Origin: Rhodospirillum sp.
GTDB lineage: Bacteria > Pseudomonadota > Alphaproteobacteria > Dongiales > Dongiaceae
Assembly: GCA_013822765.1 (NCBI GenBank)
Contig: PNKY01000016.1
Coordinates: forward strand, 50,056-114,055
DNA length: 64,000 nt
Reading direction: 5' to 3'
This document shows positions 27,099-36,900 of this stretch, piece by piece. The notes under the pieces were generated by a model that saw nothing but the letters and a program-made list of their open reading frames with translations, made no database searches and was not told where the DNA came from. Made by a program: the position numbers and the translations under genes. The first letter of the stretch is position 1. Every line of letters begins with the position of its first letter.

Positions 27099-28298
27099 GT
27101 GCAGCCAATTCAGCCCGAGAGCACCCAGGACATCGTCGATACCGTGCGCTCCCACGCCGAAGCGCGCCGTCCGCTCGCGATCGAGGGCTCAGGCAGCAAG
27201 AGCGGACTGGGTCGGCCGGTTGATGCCGAAACGCTGCTGTCGGTGCGCGGCCTGAGTGGCATCACCAGCTATCAACCCGACGAGCTGGTGCTGACGGCGT
27301 GGAGCGGCACGCCGATGCGCGAGATCTGGGGCGCGCTGGCTGAGAAGCGCCAGCACCTGGCATTCGAGCCGGCGGCGAGCGCGCTCTATGGCAGCGGCAA
27401 CGATGCGGGCACCCTCGGCGGCGTGCTGGCGAGCAACCTCTCCGGTCCACGCCGACCGAGCGCGGGCGCGGCGCGCGATCACTTTCTCGGCTTCAGCGCG
27501 GTCAACGGCCTGGGCGAAGAATTCAAGGCCGGCGGCAAGGTGGTGAAGAACGTGACCGGCTACGACCTGCCGAAACTGCTGGCCGGTTCGATGGGCACGC
27601 TGGCGGTGCTGCTGGAAGTGACCGTGAAGGTGCTGCCGGCGCCGGAGAAGCAACGCACGGTGATCGTGCCGGTGTCCGATATCGCGACCGGCCATCGCTG
27701 CTTGACCGCGCAGTTGTGCGAGGCGTTCGAGATCGACGGCGCGGCGTTCCTGCCGGCCGCAGTCGCGGCACGCTCGAGCGTCGATCTCGTGCGTGCGCCC
27801 GGGAACGCGCTGGCGGTTATGCGCCTGACGGGGTCGCCGGTCTCGGTTGGCGATCGCTGCGCCGCTCTGCGCGCCGCCATCGGGCTGCCGAGCGAGGAAC
27901 TGCACAGTGCGCGCTCGCAGGCCTTGTGGGCGGAGATCAACGAGGTTGCGCCGCTGCTGCCGACGGCAACTGGCACGCTCTGGCGCTTGTCAGTTCCGCC
28001 GGCCTCGGGTGCGAAGATCGCGACGGCGCTGGGGCAGGGCGAGGACTGGCTGATGGACTGGGGCGGCGGGCGCCTCTGGATTGCGCGCCACGGCATATCG
28101 TCCGACGATGCAAGCCTGGTGCGCAAGGCGGTGGCAACAGCCGGCGGACATGCGACGTTGGTGCGCGGACCTGACGCGCTGCGCCGCGCGATCGACGTGT
28201 TCCCGATGGACGCGCCGCTGGGGCTGCTGAAACGCACCAAGGCCGCGTTCGACCCGCATGGCGTCCTGAACCCATGCCGTATGTATCGGGACCTATGA
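27099..28298 (+). CDS. glcE: glycolate oxidase subunit GlcE
   Basis: A 399-residue FAD-binding subunit, paralogous to GlcD but with only the FAD-binding half conserved: LAIEGSGSKSGLGRPV, GTLGGVLASNLSGPRRPSAG, GGKVVKNVTGYDLPKLLAGSMGTLAVL. The end, AFDPHGVLNPCRMY, matches GlcE. Start GTG at 27099, 4 bases after the glcD stop. It forms the glycolate oxidase complex with GlcD and GlcF. Confidence 0.93.
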   Translation: MQPIQPESTQDIVDTVRSHAEARRPLAIEGSGSKSGLGRPVDAETLLSVRGLSGITSYQPDELVLTAWSGTPMREIWGALAEKRQHLAFEPAASALYGSGNDAGTLGGVLASNLSGPRRPSAGAARDHFLGFSAVNGLGEEFKAGGKVVKNVTGYDLPKLLAGSMGTLAVLLEVTVKVLPAPEKQRTVIVPVSDIATGHRCLTAQLCEAFEIDGAAFLPAAVAARSSVDLVRAPGNALAVMRLTGSPVSVGDRCAALRAAIGLPSEELHSARSQALWAEINEVAPLLPTATGTLWRLSVPPASGAKIATALGQGEDWLMDWGGGRLWIARHGISSDDASLVRKAVATAGGHATLVRGPDALRRAIDVFPMDAPLGLLKRTKAAFDPHGVLNPCRMYRDL

Positions 28299-28308
28299 GG
28301 CCGCATCG

Positions 28309-28617
28309 ATGACGTGGAAACCGTATAGCATCGAGGAGATGGAGCATCTGCTGAAGACCGAGCAATCGGACTTCACGGCGGCTGAGCATGCCAAGTTCGC
28401 CCGCACCAAGGTTCCGGTGATACAGGTACGCTGCTTTCGCAGCGAGCAGAAGGTCGATGGCCACCTGTTCGTCGTGGCGAACGACGGCAAGACCGCGATC
28501 GTGTTCGACGATGTCGAGGAGGAGTTCGCGATCTGTAAGTCGCATCTGCTCGATGGCGTGGTTCGGGAGTGGGGCCTCGCCGGGTCTTTGGTCTTCGCTC
28601 TCATGCATCTGAAATAG
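28309..28617 (+). CDS. small protein inserted between glcE and glcF, unknown
   Basis: A 102-residue soluble protein, 10 bases after glcE and 7 bases before glcF, so it is clearly part of the operon. It has KVPVIQVRCFRSEQKVDGH and FVVANDGKTAIVFDDVEEEFAIC, a mix of beta-strands and acidic residues, with two cysteines and no signal peptide or metal motif. Not a known GlcDEF subunit. A regulatory or assembly role is possible, but nothing in the sequence shows one. Confidence 0.75.
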   Translation: MTWKPYSIEEMEHLLKTEQSDFTAAEHAKFARTKVPVIQVRCFRSEQKVDGHLFVVANDGKTAIVFDDVEEEFAICKSHLLDGVVREWGLAGSLVFALMHLK

Positions 28618-28624
28618 CGCGCGC

Positions 28625-29920
28625 ATGCAGACCAGCTTCTCCCTCGCGCAGCTTGCCGATCCGGACATCGCGGAAGCGGACAAGATCCTGCGCGCCTGCG
28701 TGCATTGCGGGTTCTGCACCGCGACCTGCCCGACCTACGTGCTGCTGGGCGATGAGCTGGATTCGCCGCGCGGGCGCATCTATCTCATCAAGGACATGCT
28801 GGAGCAGGGCCGTGCGGCGGGCGAGGTCGAGGTCAAGCACATCGACCGCTGCCTGTCGTGCCTGTCCTGCATGACGACCTGCCCCTCCGGCGTGCACTAC
28901 ATGCACCTGGTGGACCAGGCGCGGGCGCATATCGAGGAGACCTACGCGCGGCCAACCGCGGACTATTGGCTGCGTCGGCTGCTGGCGACGATTCTGCCGC
29001 GGCCGCATCTGTTCCGGCTGGCGCTGATCGGTGCAGCGCTGGCGCGCAGCCTTGGTGCTCACTGGTGGCTGCCGCGGCGTCTGCGCGCGATGGTGGGGTT
29101 GGCAAAGGCTTGGCCGGCGATGCCGCGCGCGACCGATCGGCCCGGCGTGTTTCCGGCGCAAGGCGCGCGGCGCGGGCGGGTCGCGATCCTGGCAGGTTGC
29201 GCACAGCCGGTGTTGCGGCCGGAGATCAACGAGGCCGCGATCCGCCTGCTCGCTCGCCTCGGCGTCGAGGTCGTGGTGGCGGAGGGGGCAGGCTGCTGTG
29301 GCGCGCTCACCCACCACATGGGATTCGAAGAAGCGGCGCATGACTCCGCCAAAACGGCCATCGCCGCGTGGCATCGCGAGATCGCAGGCGAGGGGCTGGA
29401 TGCGATCGTCATCACCACCTCGGGCTGCGGCACGGTGATCAAGGACTACGGCTATATCTTCCGCAATGATCCGGAGTGGAAGGATCGCGCGCAAGCAGTG
29501 TCGGCGCGTGCGCTCGACATCAGCGAGTATCTGGCCCAGCTCGGCCCGCTGCCTGTATCGGAGGGCGCCAGGCCGCGCCTCGCATATCATTCCGCCTGCT
29601 CGCTGCAGCATGGGCAGGCGGTGACCGGCACGCCCAAGGAGCTGCTGCGGCAGGCCGGCTTCGAGGTGGTGGACGTGGCGGAGGGGCACCTGTGCTGCGG
29701 CTCCGCCGGCACCTACAACATGCTGCAGCCCGATCTCTCCGCCGCGCTGCGCGACCGCAAAGCCGCCAACATCAACGGCCTCGCGCCGCAAGCGATCGCC
29801 ACCGGCAACATCGGCTGCATGCAGCAGCTCGAAGGCGCGGTGAATGCGCCGATCCTGCACACGGTCGAGCTACTGGATTGGGCGACCGGCGGTCCACGGC
29901 CAAGAGGAGTGCAGTCATGA
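28625..29920 (+). CDS. glcF: glycolate oxidase iron-sulfur subunit GlcF
   Basis: A 431-residue protein with two N-terminal 4Fe-4S motifs (CVHCGFCTATCP and CLSCLSCMTTCPSG) and two C-terminal CCG domains (GAGCCGALTHHMG and HLCCGSAGTYN). It moves electrons from the GlcD/GlcE flavins toward the quinone pool. Its stop overlaps the start of the Rieske-flavoprotein gene as ATGA, so the fusion protein should be co-translated with it. Confidence 0.95.
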   Translation: MQTSFSLAQLADPDIAEADKILRACVHCGFCTATCPTYVLLGDELDSPRGRIYLIKDMLEQGRAAGEVEVKHIDRCLSCLSCMTTCPSGVHYMHLVDQARAHIEETYARPTADYWLRRLLATILPRPHLFRLALIGAALARSLGAHWWLPRRLRAMVGLAKAWPAMPRATDRPGVFPAQGARRGRVAILAGCAQPVLRPEINEAAIRLLARLGVEVVVAEGAGCCGALTHHMGFEEAAHDSAKTAIAAWHREIAGEGLDAIVITTSGCGTVIKDYGYIFRNDPEWKDRAQAVSARALDISEYLAQLGPLPVSEGARPRLAYHSACSLQHGQAVTGTPKELLRQAGFEVVDVAEGHLCCGSAGTYNMLQPDLSAALRDRKAANINGLAPQAIATGNIGCMQQLEGAVNAPILHTVELLDWATGGPRPRGVQS

Positions 29921-30945
29921 CGGAACGTTGGCGTGCTCTCGGCGTGGTCGACGAACTGAAGCAGAAACCGTTGCGCCAGGTGACCATCGACAAGGTAGCG
30001 ATCGCGCTCAGCTATCGCGACGGCAAGTTCGGCGCCATCTCCGGCCGCTGCAATCATGCAGGCGGTCCGCTCGGCGAGGGCAAGCTGAGCGACGACGGCT
30101 ACATCGTGTGTCCCTGGCATCACTGGATGTTCCATCGCGAAACCGGCGAGGCGCGACCCGGCATTCCGGCGATCGTCCCGCGCCACGATCTGCGCGAGCA
30201 GGATGGAATGCTGTACGTCAATCTCGATCCCGCCACCAAGCGGGTGCAGGCGCCTCATCCGCCGCATTCTCTGACGCGCAAGGAAGACCGCAAGCCCGGG
30301 CCGCTGCGGCTGCTCGGCATCTCGACCACCGCGATGGACGAAGCCTATCCGCGCTATTCGACCTCCGACGATCTGCTGCAGGTCGCGCTGGCGAGTGGAA
30401 CCGAGGCGGGCGCGGATAGCAAGCTGATCCGCCTCAGCGCCCTCAAGTTCCGGCATTGCGAGGGCTACTACTCAAAGAGCGCCCATGCCTGCACCTGGCC
30501 ATGCAGCATCACGCAGATGGACCCGAAGGACGAGCTTACCGAGGTGTTCGAGCACCTGGTGTTCTGGGCCGACGCCGTCCTGGTCGCGACGCCGATCCGC
30601 TGGGGTGGGCCGAGCTCGCTCTATGTGAAGATGGTCGAGCGCATGAACAGCCTGCAGAACCAGATCACGCTGCACGACCGCGTGCTGATCCGCAACAAGA
30701 GCGCCGGCTTCATCATCACGGGCGGCCAGGACAATGTGCAGGCGGTGGCGGGGCAGATGTTGATGTTCTTCGGCGAACTCGGGTTCCACCTGCCGCCGTT
30801 CCCGTTCATCGCTCACAGCCGAGGCTGGTCGGCCGAGGATATGGAAAACAACCAGTCCTACGTCCGACAGGACGAAACGCTGCGCGCGAGCGCAAGCGAT
30901 CTCGCCAAGCGTTGCCTCACCGAGGCGGCACGACTCGTGAATTGA
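29917..30945 (+). CDS. Rieske [2Fe-2S] / NAD(P)H-FMN reductase-like fusion protein
   Basis: A 342-residue two-domain redox protein. Residues 1 to about 105 are a Rieske domain with ligands C45 and H47 (GRCNHAGG) and C65 and H68 (CPWHHWMFH). Residues about 128-340 are flavodoxin-like, of the NADPH-dependent FMN reductase / iron-sulfur flavoprotein type (PLRLLGISTT, VLVATPIRWGGPSSLYVKMVERM, FIITGGQDNVQAVAGQM), with C181, C192 and C196 in the region where such flavoproteins bind an extra cluster. It lies at the end of the glc operon with a 4-base overlap and an AGAGGAG ribosome-binding site. It probably shuttles electrons between a pyridine nucleotide or FMN and a 2Fe-2S partner. The link to glycolate oxidation is inference. 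Confidence 0.85.
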   Translation: MTERWRALGVVDELKQKPLRQVTIDKVAIALSYRDGKFGAISGRCNHAGGPLGEGKLSDDGYIVCPWHHWMFHRETGEARPGIPAIVPRHDLREQDGMLYVNLDPATKRVQAPHPPHSLTRKEDRKPGPLRLLGISTTAMDEAYPRYSTSDDLLQVALASGTEAGADSKLIRLSALKFRHCEGYYSKSAHACTWPCSITQMDPKDELTEVFEHLVFWADAVLVATPIRWGGPSSLYVKMVERMNSLQNQITLHDRVLIRNKSAGFIITGGQDNVQAVAGQMLMFFGELGFHLPPFPFIAHSRGWSAEDMENNQSYVRQDETLRASASDLAKRCLTEAARLVN

Positions 30946-32034
30946 TCAAGTCTCGCCGAGACAGCGCAGCATGCGCTTCATCACGTAGTGGCCGCGTTCG
31001 ACCACCATCTCCTTCCAGTCATCGTGCTCCGGATAGAAGGCGGCGCGGATCTGGGTCTTGATCGCGCGGCCCTTGGGCGCGTGCACGTCGCCATCGCCGT
31101 GGGCATAGAGCCAGTTGTCGGCGCGTACGGCGTTCATCATGTCTTCCTTGCGGGGAATGGTGCCGTATTCCAGCGTGATGCCGGCGATCTGCGCGTTGGT
31201 GAGAGTCTGCGTGATGGCGATCTGGGTGTCGCCCACCACGTAGTAGGACGATGAGGTGCCGTCGTCGAAATAGGTCGCTTCGCCGCCCCACCAGCGCCGC
31301 ATGATCTGGTGGCCTGGATCGCGCGCGGCATGGTTGGACATAATCTCGCCGAAGCCGTACGGCCCGATGCCGGTATGCAGATCGATGAAGGCGACCTGCC
31401 GCGCGCTGGCGGCGAAGGGCTTGAGGATGGCGCGCAGCGTGCGGTTGGACCAGGTCGGCTGGGTGCCGCCATAGAACACGCCCTGCGCATCGACGTACTG
31501 GCCCGACGCGATCGCGGTCTCCAGCGCATCCGCCCCGTGCTGCGCAGCGTAGGCACGGAGCGCGGCCAGGTTTTGCTGCTCGCTCTCCTCCGTCCATTCC
31601 TTCGGGCAGATGAAGTCGTGCAACGCGTCATAGCCGGGGTTCGCGGGCTTGGCGTTGCCGTGGTCGACGAAGTTGCGGTTGAGGTCGACATTGTCCTCGG
31701 TCACGCGCCGGACATGCGAGAAGCCGTACGGGTTGAGGGCATGGATGAACAGGATCGCGGTGTCGGCGGGCAGCGGATGATCGGCGGCGAGCCAGCCGAC
31801 CTGGATGCCCGAGCCGCAGAACCCTTCCGCGCCGTGGGTTCCGGAGACGACGATCATCAGCCGGCGCGCATCGGCCGGGCCCAGCACGGCCACGTCGGTG
31901 GTCAGCTCTTCTCCCTCGGCCCCCTTGGTCGGGTTGCGATGCGACTCGACCTTCAGTTCCCGTGCGGCGGCCGCGGCGCGAAACGCCTCGCGCGCGGCGG
32001 CGTAGGTAGGACGGAAATACTGGCTGGCATTCAT
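30946..32034 (-). CDS. DUF2817 (M14-like) metallopeptidase family protein
   Basis: A 362-residue protein of the DUF2817 group, related to M14 zinc carboxypeptidases. The likely metal region is VVSGTHGAEGFCGSG (HxxE), followed by HALNPYGFSHVRRVTEDNVDLNRNF and the late IDLHTGIGPYG, equivalent to the second histidine. No signal peptide is seen, so a cytoplasmic role is likely. Its stop codon abuts the stop of the Rieske fusion on the other strand, both inside one TGATCA. Substrate unknown. Confidence 0.88.
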   Translation of the reverse strand: MNASQYFRPTYAAAREAFRAAAAARELKVESHRNPTKGAEGEELTTDVAVLGPADARRLMIVVSGTHGAEGFCGSGIQVGWLAADHPLPADTAILFIHALNPYGFSHVRRVTEDNVDLNRNFVDHGNAKPANPGYDALHDFICPKEWTEESEQQNLAALRAYAAQHGADALETAIASGQYVDAQGVFYGGTQPTWSNRTLRAILKPFAASARQVAFIDLHTGIGPYGFGEIMSNHAARDPGHQIMRRWWGGEATYFDDGTSSSYYVVGDTQIAITQTLTNAQIAGITLEYGTIPRKEDMMNAVRADNWLYAHGDGDVHAPKGRAIKTQIRAAFYPEHDDWKEMVVERGHYVMKRMLRCLGET

Positions 32035-32110
32035 GGCTTGCGTCCGTTCGATCCGGTTCGATGTGCATTATGCATAGCTGAGCCCGGGGGCCGAGTGCTA
32101 TCCTTCTGAC

Positions 32111-32662
32111 ATGCGTCACGCCCTTGCAATCCTGGTTGCGGTCTTGGGCCTTGGCCTTGCGGAAGCGCGGTCGGATCAGACCGACCCGCGCCTCAAGGAT
32201 TTGTTCGAACGACTGAAGACGGCGGCGACGCCGGAAGCGGCCGCGCCGCTCGAGTCCGAGATCTGGACCATCTGGGCCAAGTCCGGCGATACCGACCTCG
32301 ACCAGGTGCTCGAGGTCGGCAGCCGCGCGATGGCGCTTGGCGATACGGCCACCGCGCTCAAGATCTTCGATGTCGTCGTACGCAAGGCGCCGGACTTCGC
32401 CGAGGGCTGGAACAAGCGCGCCACCGTTTACTACATGATGGGCAACTACGAGGCATCGCTTGCCGATATCGACCGCACTCTGGAGCTGGAGCCGCACCAT
32501 TTCGGGGCGCTGGCGGGATTGGGTCTGGTCAACATCGCGCTGGAGCGCGACGAGGCTGCGCTCGACGCCTTCGAACGCGTGCTGAAGGTCACGCCGCAGA
32601 GCCAGAACGCCCGTCACAACATCGAAATCGTGAAGCAGCGCATCAAGGACAAGTCGATCTAG
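32111..32662 (+). CDS. secreted TPR-repeat protein
   Basis: A 183-residue protein with an N-terminal signal peptide (HALAILVAVLGLGLAEA). From about residue 65 there are two to three tetratricopeptide repeats (ALKIFDVVVRKAPDFAEGWNKRATVYYMMGNYEASL; DIDRTLELEPHHFGALAGLGLVNI). These mediate protein contacts, probably in the periplasm. The last 31 bases of the gene recur 1.15 kb downstream, just after the next gene. Partner unknown. Confidence 0.85.
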   Translation: MRHALAILVAVLGLGLAEARSDQTDPRLKDLFERLKTAATPEAAAPLESEIWTIWAKSGDTDLDQVLEVGSRAMALGDTATALKIFDVVVRKAPDFAEGWNKRATVYYMMGNYEASLADIDRTLELEPHHFGALAGLGLVNIALERDEAALDAFERVLKVTPQSQNARHNIEIVKQRIKDKSI

Positions 32663-32735
32663 GGTTCAGGCTCGTGGTCATGCGGCATTCTCGACGTGCA
32701 GCGAATCAGCAATCGATCCGAGCCACAACGCTTTC

Positions 32736-33782
32736 ATGGAGTTTCATCTCAAGCTTGGGGGACGCCGTTCCGTGAATACGACCGCTTCGCCCGCCGACCG
32801 GCCCGTCGCCGCACGCACACTCGAAGTCGGCGATATCGCGCCGCCCACCCGTCTGGTTACAGCGGGCGGCGAGAAGATTGATCCTGGCGCCGACCACATC
32901 TCCGGCAAGGTGCTGGTTCTGCTGTTCATGCCGTCCGGTGGGGCGCCGCCCGCTGGGCTGACGGCGGTGGCCGAGCAAGCCCGCGGGATGGGTGGGCGCT
33001 GCTTCCTGATCGCTGCCGATCCCAAGGACGCGCCTGAAGGCTTCGAGCCGTTGGCCGACCCGGACGACAAGGTCGCCGTCCGCTACGGCACGCACGGCGC
33101 GCCACGGATCGTCGTCGTCGCTCCCAATCGGCACGTGGTCGCCATCAGCCCGGAGGCCGGCGTGGCTGCGGCGGCGCTGGAGCGCATCGCCGCGCACCGC
33201 CGCGACGCCGCCAGGCACCCGCCGATCCTGATCGTGCCCGACGTGCTGTCCCGCGCCGACTGTCAGCGGCTCATCAGCGTCTTCGTTACGCAGGGTCAAA
33301 CCTTTCTGGAGTCCGGGCACGGCGAGCCGCCGCCGGGAATCGGTGACCACAAGATGCGCATCTACGACTACGGCCGGAAGGACCGCATCGACCACCGGAT
33401 CATGTCCCGCGAGACCAACGCCTTTATCGATGCCCGGCTGGGGCGCCTGTTGCCCGAGATCCACAAGTGTTTCCAATACAAGGTCACCAAGCGCGAGATT
33501 TTCCGCATCGGTTGCTACGAAGGCGAGCGCGGCGGCACGCCGGTCGGTCACCGCGACAACACGCAGGCGAATGTGGCGTATCGCCGCTTCGCCTGCTCGA
33601 TCAACCTGAACACCGAGGAATTCGAGGGCGGCGGGCTTCGCTTCCTCGAGTATGGCGACCAAGAGTACCGCCCGGAGACCGGCGCTGCCATCGTGTTCTC
33701 GAGCTCTGTGCTGCACGAAGCCCTGCATGTCACGAGCGGCAAGCGTTACGTGCTGCTGATGCACCTGTACGGAGAGACGTGA
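32736..33782 (+). CDS. peroxiredoxin-like / 2-oxoglutarate-Fe(II) oxygenase fusion
   Basis: A 348-residue fusion. Residues about 28-150 have a thioredoxin/AhpC-TSA shape (LEVGDIAPPTRL, KVLVLLFMPSGG, APRIVVVAPNRHVV), but the expected peroxidatic cysteine is replaced: no cysteine lies in the FMPSGGAPPAG loop. Residues about 160-348 are a 2OG-Fe(II) dioxygenase of the prolyl-4-hydroxylase type, with metal ligands H272 and D274 (GHRDN), H327 (VLHEALH) and the 2OG-binding arginine R337 (SGKRYVL). The second domain should be active, the first probably structural. The hydroxylated target is unknown. A GTG at 32772 is an alternative start. Confidence 0.82.
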   Translation: MEFHLKLGGRRSVNTTASPADRPVAARTLEVGDIAPPTRLVTAGGEKIDPGADHISGKVLVLLFMPSGGAPPAGLTAVAEQARGMGGRCFLIAADPKDAPEGFEPLADPDDKVAVRYGTHGAPRIVVVAPNRHVVAISPEAGVAAAALERIAAHRRDAARHPPILIVPDVLSRADCQRLISVFVTQGQTFLESGHGEPPPGIGDHKMRIYDYGRKDRIDHRIMSRETNAFIDARLGRLLPEIHKCFQYKVTKREIFRIGCYEGERGGTPVGHRDNTQANVAYRRFACSINLNTEEFEGGGLRFLEYGDQEYRPETGAAIVFSSSVLHEALHVTSGKRYVLLMHLYGET

Positions 33783-33813
33783 GAAGCAGCGCATCAAGGA
33801 CAGATCGATTTAG
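33783..33813 (+). repeat. duplicated tail of the TPR gene
   Basis: The first 20 bases are identical to 32632-32651 inside the TPR gene, and the next 11 match with a few changes, down to the TAG stop. The copy begins right after the stop codon of the peroxiredoxin/oxygenase gene. It is too short to be a gene and looks like a relic of a duplication or insertion at this place. Confidence 0.75.
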
Positions 33814-33931
33814 CGCGCATTCGAGCGATTCCCCTCACCGGAGGGTGGCGGGTGAGGCTCACTCGCCCGACTCATCTTGACAAGTTGAGCCCCGGTCTCT
33901 CGACTGGCCGCCAGGTTGGCTCGAGGGCAAG

Positions 33932-36900
33932 ATGCAAGACCGCAGCTACTGGCGCCTGATTCGCGATCCCGGCTTCTCCTGGATGCTGGCCTCCCAGTTC
34001 CTGGGCGCCTTCAACGTCAACGTCTATACCTGGGCGATCACCTTCTACGCCCTCGACCTCGCCAGCCGGCCCGACGCGCCGTTCGAGGGCGCGACCATGG
34101 TCGGCATCATCGGCGCGGTCTTCATCGTTCCCTACCTGCTGTTCTCTGACTACGCCGGCCAGCTCGCCGACCGCTTCTCCAAGCGGTCGGTGCTGGTCAC
34201 GGTCAAGAGCACCGAGATCATCGTGATGGTGAGCGCCATGGCGGCGTTCTGGCTGGCCGACATGCGGGCGATGCTGGTGGTGGCGTTCTTCATGGGCACC
34301 CAGGCGGCGCTCTACAGCCCCGCCAAATACGGCAGCCTGCCGGAGCTGCTACCGGACCGCGACATCTCGCGCGGCAACGCGCTGATCGAGATGTCGACCT
34401 TCCTTGCCATCATCCTCGGCAGTGCGCTCGGCGGCGTCATCTACCAGATATTCCACGACGCGATGCCGATCATCGGCGTGATCCAGCTGGTCATCGCGAT
34501 CGTGGGCACCGCCTGCGCCTTCGGCATCGGGCGCACGCATCCCGGCCGGCATGGACGGCGTTTCTCCTGGAATCCGGTCGGGACGCTCGCTCCCGGCCTG
34601 CGCCAGCTTTATCGCAATCGCCGGCTGTGGCTGACCGTGCTTGGGCTCAGCTACTTCTGGTTCATCGGCGCGCTGGTGCAGAAGCTGGTGACGGTGTTCG
34701 CGGTCCAGACCCTCGGCATCGCGCCCGACCAGACCACGCCCATCGGCCTGATGGGCGTCGCCCTCGCGGTCGGGATCGGGATCGGGAGCCTGGCCGCCGG
34801 CCGGCTCTCGGGGCACAAGGTCGAACTGGGCCTGGTGCCGATCGGCGCCATCGGCATCACCATCGGCGCGCTGGCCCTTGCCACCATCGACAGCAGTTAT
34901 GCTGCCACCATGGTCTGCCTCGGCCTGCTCGGATTCTTCGGCGGCATGTACAGCGTGCCGCTGAACGCCATGCTGCAGCAGAAATCCGACGAAGACAAAC
35001 GCGGGCAAGTGATCGCCGCCAACAACATCATGAACACCGCCGGCATCCTGCTGGCCGCCGGCGCGATGGTGCTGGCAGGATACGTCCATGCGTCGCCCAA
35101 CCTGATCGCAGCGCTGGCGGGCCTGCTGACGCTGGCGGTGATCGCCTACCTGCTGATCCTGCTGCCTGACTTCCTGATCCGCTTCTGCCTGTGGATGCTG
35201 ACCCATAGCATCTACCGCATCCGCATCGTGAATCCGGAGAATGTGCCGCTGAACGGGCCGGCGCTGCTGGTCGCCAACCATCTCTCCTTCATCGACGGGT
35301 TGCTGGTCGGATCGTGCGTGCAGCGCTTCGTGCGCTTCATGGTCTATGCGCCGTTCTTCAAGATGCCGCTGCTGGGCAAGCTGTTCACGCTGATGCGCGC
35401 GATCCCGACCGGCGGCGGCGGGGCGCGTGGCGCGCTCGGCGCGATCAAGCGGGCGCGCGAGGAGCTGCAGGCGGGACACGTCGTGTGCATCTTCGCCGAG
35501 GGCGCCATCAGCCGTACCGGCAACATGCTGCCCTTCAAGCGCGGCTTCGAGAAGATCACCAACGGGCTCGTGGTGCCGGTCATCCCGGTGCATCTCGACC
35601 AGGTCTGGGGCAGCATCTTCAGCTTCAAGGACGGCCGGTTCTTCTGGAAATGGCCGGCGCGCTTCTTCTATCCGGTCACCATCACCTTCGGAAAACCGCT
35701 GCCGGCGAGTGCGCGCGCGTGGGACGTGCGGCAGAAGCTGCTGGAGATGGGCGGCGATGCCTTCCGCCATCGGCGCAGGAAGGCCGACTTGGTGCACCGC
35801 CGCTTCGTGACGCAGGCCAAGCATTCCTGGCGCCGCTTCGCGATGACGGATTCGCTGGGCCAGACCGCGACCTTCGGCCACGCGTTGACCGGCGCGTTCC
35901 TGCTGGCGCGCAAGCTCGACCAGGCGCTGCCGCCGGCCAACCGCAATGTCGGCGTGCTGCTGCCGGCCTCGGTCGGCGCGGCCCTGGTCAACATGGGCCT
36001 GCTGTTGGCCGGCAAGGTGCCGGTCAACCTCAACTTCACCATCGGCCCAGAGGCGATGCAGGCGGCGATCGACAAGGCCGGCATCACGCACATCGTGGCG
36101 GCGCGGCCGTTCCTCGCCAAGGCCAAGCTCGACGAACGTCCGGGCATGGTGTTCATCGAGGACTTCCTGAAGAGCATCGGCAAGGGCGAGCGCGTGTTCT
36201 GGTATCTCGCGCTGCGCCTGCTGCCGGTGTCGTGGATCGAGCGCCTCGCGGGCGGCGGCAAGCAGACGCCGGACGATCTCTGCACCATCATGTTCTCGTC
36301 CGGCTCGACCGGGACGCCGAAGGGCGTGATGCTGTCGCACCACAACATCATGTCCAACCTGGAGGCGATCGCGCAGATCCTGTGGATCCAGCCGGACGAC
36401 CGCATGATGGGCGTGCTGCCGTTCTTCCACTCCTTCGGATTCACCGGCACCTTGTGCGTGCCGCTGGTGTGCGGCATCGGCGCCGTCTATCACCCCAATC
36501 CGCTCGATGCGAAGACCATCGGCAAGCTGGCGCGCGAGCATGGCGCCACCATCCTCATCTCGACGCCGACCTTCTGCCAGGCCTACTACCGCACCTGCGG
36601 GCCGGAGGATTTCAAGACGCTGCGTCATGTGGTCGTGGGTGCGGAGCGGCTGCGCCCGGACTTCGCCGCGCAGTTCAAGGAGAAGTTCGGCCTTGAGATG
36701 CTGGAAGGCTACGGCGCGACCGAGATGGGTCCGGTGGTCTCCGTCAACGTGCCGAACGTCGTGCATGCGGGCGAGCAGCAGGTCGGCCACAAGCCCGGGA
36801 CGGTCGGTCACCCGCTGCCCGGCGTGGCGGCCAAGGTGGTGGATCCGGAAACCGGCCAGGATCTGACGGAAGGGCAGGAGGGTTTGCTGCTGCTGAAGGG

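Noticed and set aside
32111..33813. Composite transposon suggested by the flanking 31-base repeats
   Set aside because: The repeats are the coding end of the TPR gene, not terminal inverted repeats, and no transposase is present.
33833..33857. Terminator candidate CCTCACC..GGTGAGG after the oxygenase gene
   Set aside because: A weak 7-base stem without a T-run; more likely chance or part of a dispersed repeat.
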